A stretch of DNA of 64,000 nt from Salinarimonas ramus (GTDB taxonomy: Bacteria > Pseudomonadota > Alphaproteobacteria > Rhizobiales > Beijerinckiaceae): positions 317,261 through 381,260 of the forward strand of contig NZ_BMMF01000004.1 of assembly GCF_014645695.1 (NCBI RefSeq), read 5' to 3'. Both the position numbers and the translations under genes were made by a program. The notes under the pieces are model-generated. The model was given only the letters and a program-made list of their open reading frames with translations, ran no database searches and had not been told where the DNA came from. Shown piece by piece: positions 50,176 through 59,730 of this stretch (the first letter of the stretch is position 1; each line of letters starts with the position of its first letter).

Positions 50176-51941
50176 CAGGCGGCCTCCTCGAGCCAGGCGA
50201 TGGTGGTGTGGGCCGGCACGGCGCCCGCGGCGATCGGCCGGCCGACGACGACGAAGGGCTCGATCGTCGGAACGGCGAGCACGCCGAGCGGCGCGGGATC
50301 GGCGCCGAGGTTCGACAGCAGCACCAGGTGCGCACCGTCGCCCATGCGCCAGCGGCCGATCACGGCCTTCTCGTTCACGACCTCCGCGCTCTGCGCCCGC
50401 GCGCCGGCGAGGCGCGGGACGATCTGCTGCGCCCGCGCGGCGAGGAGCCGCCGATAGAGGGCGAGCACGGCCTCATCGCCGCCCTCCCCGGCGATCGCCG
50501 GGCGCGAGCGCGCGAAGGTCTCGGGCGCGTTCGGGTCGGGGATGCGCGCGCGGATCTGCGGGTCGGCGAATTCCGGGAAGTCCTTGAACTCGCGCCGGCG
50601 CCCTTCGCGCACGGCGTCGGCGAGATCGTCGTGGTAATCGGTGAAGAAAAGGAACGGCTCCTTCGCCCCGGTCTCCTCGCCCATGAAGATCATCGGCAAT
50701 TGCGGGCACAGCAGATGCAGCGCGGTGGCGGCGTCCAGCGCCTCGCGTTCGACCAGCGTCGTGAGCCGGTCCCCGAAGGCGCGGTTGCCGACCTGGTCGT
50801 GGTTCTGGATGTGGGCGACGAAGGCGGTCGGCGGCAGGTGTCCCGAGGGCGCGCCGCGCGGGTGCCCGATCCCGTTCTCCGGCGCCTGGCCCTGGTAGAC
50901 GAAGCCTTCCTCCAGCGCGATGGCGAGCTTGCCGGCCGTGTCGCGGACGTAGTTGCCGTAATAGGACTGGTCCTCGCCCGTGAGCATCACGTGGACGCAA
51001 TGGTGGAAGTCGTCGTTCCACTGCGCGTCGATCTCGCGGCCGAGATAGCCGGGATCGTTCTCCTCGTTCTCGAGGACGAGGTGGACGTGGCGCCCGGGCT
51101 CGATCGTGCGGCGCACCTCGGCGGCGACCTCGTCGAGCCAGTCCCGCTCGGGAATGGCGTGGACGGCGTCGAAGCGCAGGCCGTCGACGCGATATTCCAT
51201 CAGCCACATGAGGACGTTGTCGGCGAAGAAGCGCCGGACCTCGTGGCGCCGGAAGTCGATCGCCGCGCCCCAGGGCGTATGGATGTCGTTGCGGAAGAAG
51301 GGCTCCGCATAGGCGTGGAGGTAGTTCCCGTCGGGCCCGAAATGGTTGTAGACCACGTCGAGGAAGACCTGCAGCCCGAGCCCGTGCGCCTCGTCGACGA
51401 GGCGCTTCAAGTCGTCGGGCGTGCCGTAGGCGGCATCCGGCGCGTAGGGAAGCACGCCGTCGTAGCCCCAGTTGCGCGACCCCGGAAAGGCGCCGATCGG
51501 CATCAGCTGGATGGCGGTGATGCCGAGATCTGCGAGCGCCTTCAGATGCCCGCGCACGCCCTCGAACCCGCCGAGGAGACCGGCATGGGCCTCGTAGAGG
51601 ACGAGCTCCTCGAGCGGGCGACCGCGCCAGCCGTCGTTGCGCCAGTCGAACGCGTGCGGATCGACGACGATGGACGGGTCGTGCACGTCCTTCGCCTGCG
51701 CCTTCGAGGCGGGATCGGGCACGAGCTTGCCGTCGTCGAGGCGATAGCGGTAGGGCGTCCCCGCTCCGCATTCGACCTCCACCTCGAACCAGCCGGCGTC
51801 CTGCTTGCGCATGGGAACGGGCTCGCGGCCCTCGATGGCGAGGTGCGGCTGGCGCTGGATCGGCGCCCAGAGGCGAAAGCACGTGCGGCCCGGTGAGACC
51901 AGGCTCGCGCCCCAGAGCGTGGGATGGGCATGGCGGGCCAT
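50175..51941 (-). CDS. treZ: Malto-oligosyltrehalose trehalohydrolase
   Basis: A 588-residue GH13 enzyme releasing free trehalose from the malto-oligosyltrehalose made by TreY. The N-terminal domain (GASLVSPGRTCFRLWAP) is a carbohydrate-binding-type sandwich. The catalytic barrel has region I DVVYNH (195-200), nucleophile Asp258 in VDGLRFDAVHAI, acid/base Glu291 in LVLENEEND and IQNHDQVGN. Length matches the family. It lies 182 bp after glgX, the only sizeable gap in the first part of the operon. Confidence 0.96.
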   Translation of the reverse strand: MARHAHPTLWGASLVSPGRTCFRLWAPIQRQPHLAIEGREPVPMRKQDAGWFEVEVECGAGTPYRYRLDDGKLVPDPASKAQAKDVHDPSIVVDPHAFDWRNDGWRGRPLEELVLYEAHAGLLGGFEGVRGHLKALADLGITAIQLMPIGAFPGSRNWGYDGVLPYAPDAAYGTPDDLKRLVDEAHGLGLQVFLDVVYNHFGPDGNYLHAYAEPFFRNDIHTPWGAAIDFRRHEVRRFFADNVLMWLMEYRVDGLRFDAVHAIPERDWLDEVAAEVRRTIEPGRHVHLVLENEENDPGYLGREIDAQWNDDFHHCVHVMLTGEDQSYYGNYVRDTAGKLAIALEEGFVYQGQAPENGIGHPRGAPSGHLPPTAFVAHIQNHDQVGNRAFGDRLTTLVEREALDAATALHLLCPQLPMIFMGEETGAKEPFLFFTDYHDDLADAVREGRRREFKDFPEFADPQIRARIPDPNAPETFARSRPAIAGEGGDEAVLALYRRLLAARAQQIVPRLAGARAQSAEVVNEKAVIGRWRMGDGAHLVLLSNLGADPAPLGVLAVPTIEPFVVVGRPIAAGAVPAHTTIAWLEEAA

Positions 51942-52032
51942 GGATTGCGTCTCCTCGTCGGGAGTTCGGGTTCAATCGAGTGTCGGCGTCGAAACCTCGC
52001 CGCAGGGGAGGTGGGCCGCGCAGCCGCCCGGA

Positions 52033-52102
52033 GGGGGCGAACCGGCGATCGCTCTCGCCCCCACCCGCCGCCCTGCGGGCGTCGACCGCCCCGAGGGGCG
52101 GT
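52033..52102. repeat. Two strong hairpins in the glgX-treZ intergenic region
   Basis: GGGGGCGA (52033-52040) pairs with TCGCCCCC (52055-52062), and ACCGCCCC (52085-52092) pairs with GGGGCGGT (52095-52102) around a GA loop. They occupy the gap between glgX and treZ in the operon. No T run follows on the minus strand, so mRNA stabilisation, processing or partial attenuation is more likely than full termination. Confidence 0.6.
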
Positions 52103-52123
52103 GCCGGCGCCGGTCGGCGCCCA

Positions 52124-54235
52124 TCACGCACCCTCGCCCGGCACGAAGGTCGCGGCGAGGAGCACGGCGGAATGGTCCGTGACCTCGTAGCTCGCCGCCC
52201 CGATCGGCTCCTCGCCGCGCTCGGGATCGGCGGCGTCGAGCAGCAGGCGCCAATCGTCGCCGGGCCCGGGCAACGTGAAGCGGATCGTGTCCTCCGAGCC
52301 GTTGAGGAGAAGCGCCACGATCTCGACCGCACCGTCGTCCCGCAGCTGTGCCCGGCGCATCAGGAGCGCGCGCTTCTCCGGGTCGTTCCAATCGTCCGGG
52401 GAGGGCGTGCCGCCGTTCTCGTCGAACCATTCGAGATCGCGGATGCCGTCGGCGATCTCCTGGCCGTAGAGGAAGCGGCGGCAGCGGATGATCGGGTGGT
52501 CGCGCCGGATCTCCGCGAGCCGCGCCGTGAAGGCGGTGAGCGCCTGGCCGGTCTCCGATCGGGCCACCGACCAGTCGAGCCAGGAGATCTCGTTGTCCTG
52601 GGCGTAGGCATTGTTGTTGCCGTGCTGGGTGCGGCCGAACTCGTCGCCCGCGACCAGCATCGGCGTGCCGAGCGCGGCGTACATCGTCGTCAGCATGGAA
52701 CGCATGACGCGACCGCGCACGGCGTTGATGCCCTCGTCGTCCGTCGGCCCCTCCGCACCCCAGTTGCGGGAGTAGTTCTCGGAATGGCCGTCGCGATTGT
52801 CCTCGCCGTTGGCCTCGTTGTGCTTCTGCTCGTAGGCGACGATGTCGGCCAACGTGTAGCCGTCGTGCGCCGCGAGGAAGTTCACCGAGGCCCAGGGACG
52901 GCGCGCGCGCCGGTCGAAGACGTCGCCCGATCCCGACAGCCGCGCCGCGAGATCCGAGCGCAGCCCGCCGTCGCCGCGCCAATAGCGGCGCACGCCGTCG
53001 CGGAACCGGTCGTTCCATTCCGCGAAGGAGGGCGGATGATGACCGAGCTGGTAGCCGCCGGGGCCGATGTCCCAGGGCTCGGAGATCAGCTTCTTGCGCG
53101 ACAGGATCGGATCCTGGCGCAACGCGTCGAAGAAGCCGGCGCCGGGGTCGAAGCCGTGCGGCTCGCGCCCGAGCGTGACGCCCAGATCGAAGCGGAAGCC
53201 GTCGACCCGGTAGGACGTCGCCCAATAGCGCAGGCTGTCCATCACCATCTGCAGGACGCGGGCGTTCGACAGGTTCACCGTGTTGCCGGTGCCGGTGTCG
53301 TTGATGCAATGGCGCTTGTTGTCCGGCAGGAGGCGGTAGTAGCTCGCGTGGTCGAAGCCGCGCCAGGAGATCGTCGGCCCCTGCTCGTCGCCCTCGCAGG
53401 TGTGGTTGTAGACGACGTCGAGGATGACCTCGATGCCGGCCGCGTGCAGGCGGCGGATGGCGATGCGCAGGTCGTCGTTGTCGCCGCCGGGCATCATGTA
53501 GCGCGGCTCGGGGGCGAAGAAGGAGAGCGTGTTGTAGCCCCAGTAATTGACGAGCCCCTTCTCCTGCAGGAACCGGTCCTGCAGGAAGGCGTGGATCGGC
53601 AGGAGCTCCACCGCCGTCACGCCGAGGCGCTTGAGATGCTCGATCACGGCGGGATGGGCGAGCGCGGAATAGGTGCCGCGCTCGGGGATGCGCACGTCGT
53701 CGAGGAGCTTGGTGAGCCCCTTCACGTGCGCCTCGTAGATCACCGTCTCCGACCAGGGGACGTTGGGCGGCCGGTCGTCGCCCCAGGTGAAGGAATCGTC
53801 GACGACGACGCCCTTGGGCACCGCCGGCGCGCTGTCGCGCCGGTCGAAGGACAGGTCTCCGCGCGGCGAGAGCACGCGATAGCCGAAGAGCGCGTCCGTC
53901 CAGCGCGTCTCGCCGTGCAGCGCCTTGGCGTAGGGATCGACGAGGAGCTTGTTGGGGTTGAAGCGGTGGCCGTTGTGCGGCTCGTACGGCCCGTAGGCCC
54001 GAAAGCCGTAGAGCAGGCCCGGCTTCACGTGCGGCAGGTAGCCGTGCCAGACCTCGTCCGTCCATTCCGGCAGGTCGTAGCGCGCGATCTCGCGCCGACC
54101 GGACGGATCGAACAGGCACAATTCGATCCGCTCGGCATGGGCGGAGAACACGGCGAAGTTCACGCCGAGACCGTCCCAGGTCGCGCCGAGAGGGTAGGCG
54201 GAACCCGGCGACAGCCGGTCGGGGAGAAGCGGCAT
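52124..54235 (-). CDS. glgX: Glycogen debranching enzyme GlgX (isoamylase type)
   Basis: A 703-residue GH13 enzyme hydrolysing alpha-1,6 branches of glycogen or limit dextrins. It has the N-terminal CBM48 part (SAYPLGATWDGLGVNFAVFSAHAERIELCLFD), region I DVVYNHT, nucleophile Asp350 (VDGFRFDLG), acid/base Glu386 (ISEPWDIGPGGYQ) and Asp458 (AAHDGYTL). ATG 54235, 8 bp after the glgB stop, gives the family start; an earlier in-frame ATG at 54268 would overlap glgB. It supplies linear chains for TreY. Confidence 0.96.
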   Translation of the reverse strand: MPLLPDRLSPGSAYPLGATWDGLGVNFAVFSAHAERIELCLFDPSGRREIARYDLPEWTDEVWHGYLPHVKPGLLYGFRAYGPYEPHNGHRFNPNKLLVDPYAKALHGETRWTDALFGYRVLSPRGDLSFDRRDSAPAVPKGVVVDDSFTWGDDRPPNVPWSETVIYEAHVKGLTKLLDDVRIPERGTYSALAHPAVIEHLKRLGVTAVELLPIHAFLQDRFLQEKGLVNYWGYNTLSFFAPEPRYMMPGGDNDDLRIAIRRLHAAGIEVILDVVYNHTCEGDEQGPTISWRGFDHASYYRLLPDNKRHCINDTGTGNTVNLSNARVLQMVMDSLRYWATSYRVDGFRFDLGVTLGREPHGFDPGAGFFDALRQDPILSRKKLISEPWDIGPGGYQLGHHPPSFAEWNDRFRDGVRRYWRGDGGLRSDLAARLSGSGDVFDRRARRPWASVNFLAAHDGYTLADIVAYEQKHNEANGEDNRDGHSENYSRNWGAEGPTDDEGINAVRGRVMRSMLTTMYAALGTPMLVAGDEFGRTQHGNNNAYAQDNEISWLDWSVARSETGQALTAFTARLAEIRRDHPIIRCRRFLYGQEIADGIRDLEWFDENGGTPSPDDWNDPEKRALLMRRAQLRDDGAVEIVALLLNGSEDTIRFTLPGPGDDWRLLLDAADPERGEEPIGAASYEVTDHSAVLLAATFVPGEGA

Positions 54236-54243
54236 GGGAATGG

Positions 54244-56451
54244 TCAGCCTTCGTGTCGGAAGACGCACGCGGAGAGCGGCGGCAAGGTGAGGCTCAGGGA
54301 ATTGGGCCGCCCATGGGTCTCCACGGGCTGGCTCTCAACGCCGCCGGCATTGCCGAGGTTCGAGCCGCCGTAGATCTGCGCGTCCGAATTGATCACCTCG
54401 CGCCACGTCCCCGCCTCCGGCACGCCGATGCGATAGTCGTGGCGCGGCACGGGGGTCATGTTGAGGACGACGAGGAGCGGGTGGCCGCCCTCCCCGCCCT
54501 TGCGGACGTAGGCGAAGACCGAGTTCGTCGCATCGTCGCCGATGATCCAGTCGAACCCCGACGGCTCGGCGTCGGTGGCGTGGAGCGCGGGCTCGCGGGC
54601 GTAGAGCTTGTTGAGGTCGCGCACGAGCATCTGCAGGCCGGCATGGCTCTGGTTCTGCAGGAGCGCCCACTCGATCTCGCCGTCGTGGCTCCACTCGCGA
54701 TGCTGGCCGATCTCGCAGCCCATGAAGAGGAGCTTCTTGCCCGGATGCGTCCACATGAAGCCGAGATAGGCGCGCAGGTTGGCGAGCTTCTGCCACTCGT
54801 CCCCGGGCATCTTGCCGATGAGCGAGCCCTTGCCGTGCACGACCTCGTCGTGGGAGATCGGCAGGACGAACTTCTCCGAGAAGGCGTAGACGAGCCCGAA
54901 CGTCATCTCGTTGTGGTGATACGAGCGGTACAGCGGCTCGCGCTCCATGTAGTGGAGCGTATCGTGCATCCAGCCCATGTTCCACTTGTAGGAGAAGCCG
55001 AGCCCGCCCTGGGAGACCGGCTGCGACACGCCCGGGAAGGCGGTGGATTCCTCCGCGATCGTGATGGCGCCCGGCGCGCGCTCCTGCACGATCTGGTTCA
55101 TGCGCTTGAGGAAGTCGATGGCCTCGAGGTTCTCGCGCCCGCCGAAGCGGTTGGGGACCCACTGGCCATGGGCGCGGGAATAGTCGCGGTAGAGCATGGA
55201 AGCCACGGCGTCCACGCGCAGCGCGTCGACGTGGAAGGTCTCCACCCACCACAGCGCCGAGGCGATGAGGAAGCCCTGCACCTCGCGCCGGCCCATGTTG
55301 TAGATGTAGGTGTTCCAGTCCTGGTGGAAGCCCTCGCGCGGGTCCTCGTGCTCGTAGAGCGCCGAGCCGTCGAAGCGGGCGAGCCCGTGCGGATCGGTAG
55401 GGAAGTGCGCGGGCACCCAGTCGAGGATGACGCCGATCTCCGCCCTGTGGCAGGCGTCGATGAAGCGCGCGAACCCTTCCGGCGTGCCGTAGCGAGCAGA
55501 GGGCGCGAACATCGAGAGCGGCTGGTAGCCCCAGGATCCGCCGAAGGGGTGCTCCATGATCGGCATCAGCTCGATATGGGTGAAGCCCAGATCCGCGACG
55601 TAGGGGATCAGCGTCTCGGCGAGCTTGTCCCAGTCGAGGATGCCGTGCGGCTCGCCCTCGGGGCGCAGCCAGGAGGCGGGATGCACCTCGTAGACGGCCA
55701 TCGGCTTCGTCGGGCCCTGGCGGGCGCCGCGACGTGCCATCCATTCCTCGTCCGTCCAGCGGAAGGCGTGGGGTGCGGCGACGATGGAGGCCGTCGCGGG
55801 CGGCGCCTCGGTGCGGCGCGCCAGCGGATCGGCCTTGGGCGACAGCGTCTCGCCGCTGGCGCCCACGATCTCGTACTTGTAGCGCTCGCCCGGGCCGATC
55901 CGCGGCACGAACAGCTCCCAGATGCCCGCCGAATGGCGAAGCCGCATGGGATGGCGACGCCCGTCCCAGGAATTGAAGTCGCCGATGACGGAGACCCGCC
56001 GTGCGTTCGGCGCCCAGACGGAGAAGGCGACGCCGTGGACGCCTTCGTGCTCCGTCGGCTGCGCGCCGAAGCGCTCGGCGAGATCCCAGTGGGCCCCCTC
56101 CGAGAAGAGGTGCAGGTCGAGCTCGCCGAGCACGATCCCGAAGGAATAGGGGTCTTCCGTGTCCTGCACCGTGCCCGGCCAGGTGATGCGCAGGACGTAG
56201 CGTTCGCGGCGGCTGACCAGCCCCGCGTGAAGGCCCTCGCGCACCTCGTTGAGGCGACCGAGGACCTCCCCGTTCTCGCGCGAGACGACCTCGACCGCCT
56301 TCGCACCGGGAAGGAAGGCGCGGACCACGGGCCCCTGCCCCGTCTCGTGCATGCCGAGAAAGGCGAAGGGATCCGTGAGGCGCCCGGCGAGCGCCTCCAT
56401 GGCAGCGGCTTCCACTCCCTCGATCTCAGGCGCGTGGGTCGTCTGATTCAT
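54244..56451 (-). CDS. glgB: 1,4-alpha-glucan branching enzyme
   Basis: A 735-residue GH13 enzyme that introduces alpha-1,6 branches. An N-terminal GlgB-type domain and a CBM48 domain ([26 protein letters not shown], about 144-170) precede the barrel with Asp414 ([14 protein letters not shown]), Glu467 ([12 protein letters not shown]) and HD at 534-535 ([10 protein letters not shown]). The frame is open to 58512, but ATG 56451 overlaps the treS stop by one base (TGATG) and fits the family. Next to glgE and treS it would branch the GlgE-made glucan. Confidence 0.97.
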   Translation of the reverse strand: MNQTTHAPEIEGVEAAAMEALAGRLTDPFAFLGMHETGQGPVVRAFLPGAKAVEVVSRENGEVLGRLNEVREGLHAGLVSRRERYVLRITWPGTVQDTEDPYSFGIVLGELDLHLFSEGAHWDLAERFGAQPTEHEGVHGVAFSVWAPNARRVSVIGDFNSWDGRRHPMRLRHSAGIWELFVPRIGPGERYKYEIVGASGETLSPKADPLARRTEAPPATASIVAAPHAFRWTDEEWMARRGARQGPTKPMAVYEVHPASWLRPEGEPHGILDWDKLAETLIPYVADLGFTHIELMPIMEHPFGGSWGYQPLSMFAPSARYGTPEGFARFIDACHRAEIGVILDWVPAHFPTDPHGLARFDGSALYEHEDPREGFHQDWNTYIYNMGRREVQGFLIASALWWVETFHVDALRVDAVASMLYRDYSRAHGQWVPNRFGGRENLEAIDFLKRMNQIVQERAPGAITIAEESTAFPGVSQPVSQGGLGFSYKWNMGWMHDTLHYMEREPLYRSYHHNEMTFGLVYAFSEKFVLPISHDEVVHGKGSLIGKMPGDEWQKLANLRAYLGFMWTHPGKKLLFMGCEIGQHREWSHDGEIEWALLQNQSHAGLQMLVRDLNKLYAREPALHATDAEPSGFDWIIGDDATNSVFAYVRKGGEGGHPLLVVLNMTPVPRHDYRIGVPEAGTWREVINSDAQIYGGSNLGNAGGVESQPVETHGRPNSLSLTLPPLSACVFRHEG

Positions 56452-59400
56452 CAGGATGGCTCCTCGTTGGCGTTGAGCAGGCGCTCGGCCACGTGGGCGA
56501 ACCCGTTCAAGGGTACGTCGAGCCACGCGGGCCGGTTCGCCGCTTCGTACGAAATCTCGTAGGCGGCCTTCTCGAGGATGAAGAGGTCGAGGAGCGCGGG
56601 GTTCTTCACGCTCGCCGGATCGACCTCGCCATAGGCCTCGAGGAAGGCCTCCTCCGCGATCTGGCGGAACAGGGACCGCAGCTGGGCGCCGCGCGCTTCC
56701 GTGAGCGGCCCCTGCGGTGTGTGACGATGCTTCTTGAGGTTGGACGCCGCGTAGTCGAACGAGCGGATCACCCCGGCGAGGTCCCGCAGCGGGCTCGCCT
56801 TGGCGCGGCGCTCGTCGAGCGACTTCGCCGGCTCGCCCTCGAAGTCGATGATCATGACGTCGCTGCCGGCCACCAGGATCTGGCCCAGATGCAGGTCCCC
56901 GTGCACCCGGATGCGCGGCGTGCCCAGGAGCGATCCGGCCTTCTCGTCGACGAGCGCGAGCAGGCGGTCGCGCTTCTCGAGGAGCCCGCGCGCCTGGGCG
57001 GCGTCCTCCTCGTGATCCCACTCGCCGTACGCCTCGATGGCGGCGAAGGCCGCCTGGAGCTGGCCGCGCACGGAGGTGCGAACGCGCTCCACCTCGGCCG
57101 CGTCCGCGGTCTCGGGACGGAACTCGGGATCGTCGGTGTCGCGTGCGAGGATGGCGTGCATCTCGGCCAGGCGCCGGCCGAGATTGCCGGCAAAGGCGGC
57201 ATAGGTCTCGAAGCGGTAGCCGTTCTCGCCGTTCTCCTCCTCGGTATGGGCGGATATCTCGTCGATGGCGCGGTCGAGATAGTTCAGCGTCCACTGCCAG
57301 CCGTCGCCCTGGTTGAGGACGAAGCCCTGGACGATGGAGACCGTCGTCTGCGCGCCGTCCTCGCCCACGTGCACCGCCTCGCCGAGGAGCGGCGGCGCGT
57401 TGGCGAAGCCGTTCTCCGTGAGATAGCGGCTCATCTCGGCTTCCGGATGGATGCCGGGCGTGAGCTTGCGCAGGAGCTTGAACACCGCCTTGCGGCCGAC
57501 GATGAGCGTCGAGTTCGACTGCTCGGCCGTGAGCCACTCGATCTCGGACTCCGACTCGGGCGCGTTGTCGGTGAAGTGCGAGGTGGCGCGGAAGCGGATC
57601 TCGCCCGTCTCCGTGCGGATCACCGCGTTCTCCCCGAGCCCCTGCGTCAGGGCGCGGGCGAAGCCGGGCATGGCGAAGCCGTCGGTGAGATAGCCCACCC
57701 GCCGTCCCATCCGCACCCGCGCCATGGCGAGCTGCGGAGCGAAGGGCGCCGGCGTCTCGTCGTCCCACGAGATCGCGAGCGGCAGGGCATAGCGCTCCGC
57801 CCCCGACGCGGTCTCGATCTCGACGAGCGCCATGAGGATGTCGCGCCCCGCGTTGGGCAGGGGCAGCGCGCTCAAGAGCGAGACGCGCTTGATCGCCTCG
57901 TCTTTGCGCTGGAACCAGCGGCGATTCGCGGCATAGCCGGGCAGCACGTCGCGCTCGAGCTGCTCGCGGTTCTTGCCTTCCACGATCTCGGCCACGCCGC
58001 GGCGCAGCACGAAGGTGAGGTGCTCGGGCTCGATGCCGGCGGTCGCGGTGGACCAGTTCGGCGGCTCGACCGTCTGCGAGAGCTGGAACCAGTAGAAGCC
58101 GTAGGGCGGCAGCGTCAGCAGGTAGGGCAATTGGCCGATCTGCGGGAACGCCGCGCCGCCGGAGAGCTCGACCGGGATGCTGCCGGCGAACTCGCCGAGA
58201 TTGAGCTCCACCGCCTGCGCCTGACGCGAGACGTTGGCGACGCACAGGATGATGTCGCCGTCGAGCTCGCGCAGATAGGCGAGGATCTTGCGGTTGGCGG
58301 GGCGCAGGAAGCGGATCGTGCCGCGCCCGAAGGCCGCGTGCTGCTTGCGCACCGCGAGCATGCGGCGCGTCCAGTTGAGCAGCGAGGACGCGTCGCGCTC
58401 CTGGCTCTCCACGTTGACGCGGTCGTAGCCGTAGAGCGGATCCTGGATCGGCGGCAGCGTCAGGCGCGCGGGGTCGGCGCGCGAGAAGCCGCCGTTGCGG
58501 TCGGGCGTCCACTGCATCGGCGTGCGCACGCCGTCGCGGTCACCCAGGAAGATGTTGTCGCCCATGCCGATCTCGTCGCCGTAATAGATCACGGGCGTGC
58601 CGGGCATGGTGAGCAGCAGCGAGTTCATCAGCTCGATGCGCCGACGGTCGCGCTCGAGCAGCGGCGCCAGGCGCCGGCGGATGCCGAGATTGATGCGCGC
58701 GCGCTTCTCGGACGCGTAGGTGTTCCAGAGATAGTCGCGCTCCTTGTCGGTCACCATCTCGAGGGTGAGCTCGTCGTGGTTGCGCAGGAAGATCGCCCAT
58801 TGGCAGTTCTCGGGGATCTCGGGTGTCTGGCGCATGATGTCGGTGATCGGGAAGCGGTCCTCCTGCGCGATCGCCATGTACATGCGCGGCATCAGCGGGA
58901 AGTGGAACGCCATGTGGCATTCGTCGCCGTCGCCGAAATAGTCCTGCGTGTCCTCCGGCCACTGGTTCGCCTCGGCGAGGAGCATGCGGTCGGGATAGGC
59001 CGCGTCGAGCTCGGCACGGATCTTCTTGAGGATGTCGTGCGTCTCGGGGAGGTTCTCGTTGTTGGTGCCCTCGCGCTCGACGAGATAGGGCACCGCGTCG
59101 AGCCGCAGCCCGTCGACGCCCATGTCGAGCCAGAAGCGCATGATCGAGAAGACTTCCTTCAAAACCCGCGGGTTGTCGAAGTTGAGGTCCGGCTGGTGGC
59201 TGTAGAAGCGGTGCCAGAAATACTGGTTCGCCACCGGATCCCAGGTCCAGTTCGACTTCTCGGTGTCGAGGAAGATGATGCGCGTGCCGGAATACTTCTT
59301 GTCGTCGTCCGACCACACGTAGAAGTCCCGCGCCGCCGAGCCGGGCTTGGCGTGCCGCGCCTTCTGGAACCAGGGATGCTGGTCCGAGGTGTGGTTGATC

Positions 59401-59729
59401 ACGAGCTCGGTGACGACGCGCAGGCCGCGCGCGTGCGCTTCCTCGACGAAGCGCTTGAAATCGCGGATCTTGCCGTATTCCGGGTGGACGTCGCGGTAAT
59501 CCGCGATGTCGTACCCGTCGTCGCGCCGCGGCGACGGGTAGAACGGCAGCAGCCAGATGCAGGTCACGCCGAGCTCGGTGATGTAGTCGAGCTTCTGCAT
59601 GAGCCCCGCGAAATCGCCGATGCCGTCGTTGTCGGAATCGAAGAACGATTTCACGTGCAATTGATAGATGACCGCGTCCTTGTACCAGACCGGATCGGTG
59701 TTGGTTATGAGCGACTTCTTACGCGCCAC
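56451..59729 (-). CDS. treS: Trehalose synthase (maltose-forming) fused to maltokinase
   Basis: A 1092-residue two-domain enzyme. Residues 10-560 are TreS (GH13), interconverting trehalose and maltose: region [15 protein letters not shown], nucleophile Asp211 ([12 protein letters not shown]), Glu253 ([11 protein letters not shown]) and Asp319 (FLRNHDE). Residues from about 570 to the end are a maltokinase (Pep2/Mak) with an aminoglycoside-kinase fold: HGDLH (943-947) and the metal-binding IDFEG (962-966). The fused form channels maltose to maltose-1-phosphate for GlgE, whose gene ends 1 bp upstream. Confidence 0.97.
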   Translation of the reverse strand: MARKKSLITNTDPVWYKDAVIYQLHVKSFFDSDNDGIGDFAGLMQKLDYITELGVTCIWLLPFYPSPRRDDGYDIADYRDVHPEYGKIRDFKRFVEEAHARGLRVVTELVINHTSDQHPWFQKARHAKPGSAARDFYVWSDDDKKYSGTRIIFLDTEKSNWTWDPVANQYFWHRFYSHQPDLNFDNPRVLKEVFSIMRFWLDMGVDGLRLDAVPYLVEREGTNNENLPETHDILKKIRAELDAAYPDRMLLAEANQWPEDTQDYFGDGDECHMAFHFPLMPRMYMAIAQEDRFPITDIMRQTPEIPENCQWAIFLRNHDELTLEMVTDKERDYLWNTYASEKRARINLGIRRRLAPLLERDRRRIELMNSLLLTMPGTPVIYYGDEIGMGDNIFLGDRDGVRTPMQWTPDRNGGFSRADPARLTLPPIQDPLYGYDRVNVESQERDASSLLNWTRRMLAVRKQHAAFGRGTIRFLRPANRKILAYLRELDGDIILCVANVSRQAQAVELNLGEFAGSIPVELSGGAAFPQIGQLPYLLTLPPYGFYWFQLSQTVEPPNWSTATAGIEPEHLTFVLRRGVAEIVEGKNREQLERDVLPGYAANRRWFQRKDEAIKRVSLLSALPLPNAGRDILMALVEIETASGAERYALPLAISWDDETPAPFAPQLAMARVRMGRRVGYLTDGFAMPGFARALTQGLGENAVIRTETGEIRFRATSHFTDNAPESESEIEWLTAEQSNSTLIVGRKAVFKLLRKLTPGIHPEAEMSRYLTENGFANAPPLLGEAVHVGEDGAQTTVSIVQGFVLNQGDGWQWTLNYLDRAIDEISAHTEEENGENGYRFETYAAFAGNLGRRLAEMHAILARDTDDPEFRPETADAAEVERVRTSVRGQLQAAFAAIEAYGEWDHEEDAAQARGLLEKRDRLLALVDEKAGSLLGTPRIRVHGDLHLGQILVAGSDVMIIDFEGEPAKSLDERRAKASPLRDLAGVIRSFDYAASNLKKHRHTPQGPLTEARGAQLRSLFRQIAEEAFLEAYGEVDPASVKNPALLDLFILEKAAYEISYEAANRPAWLDVPLNGFAHVAERLLNANEEPS

Positions 59730-59730
59730 G

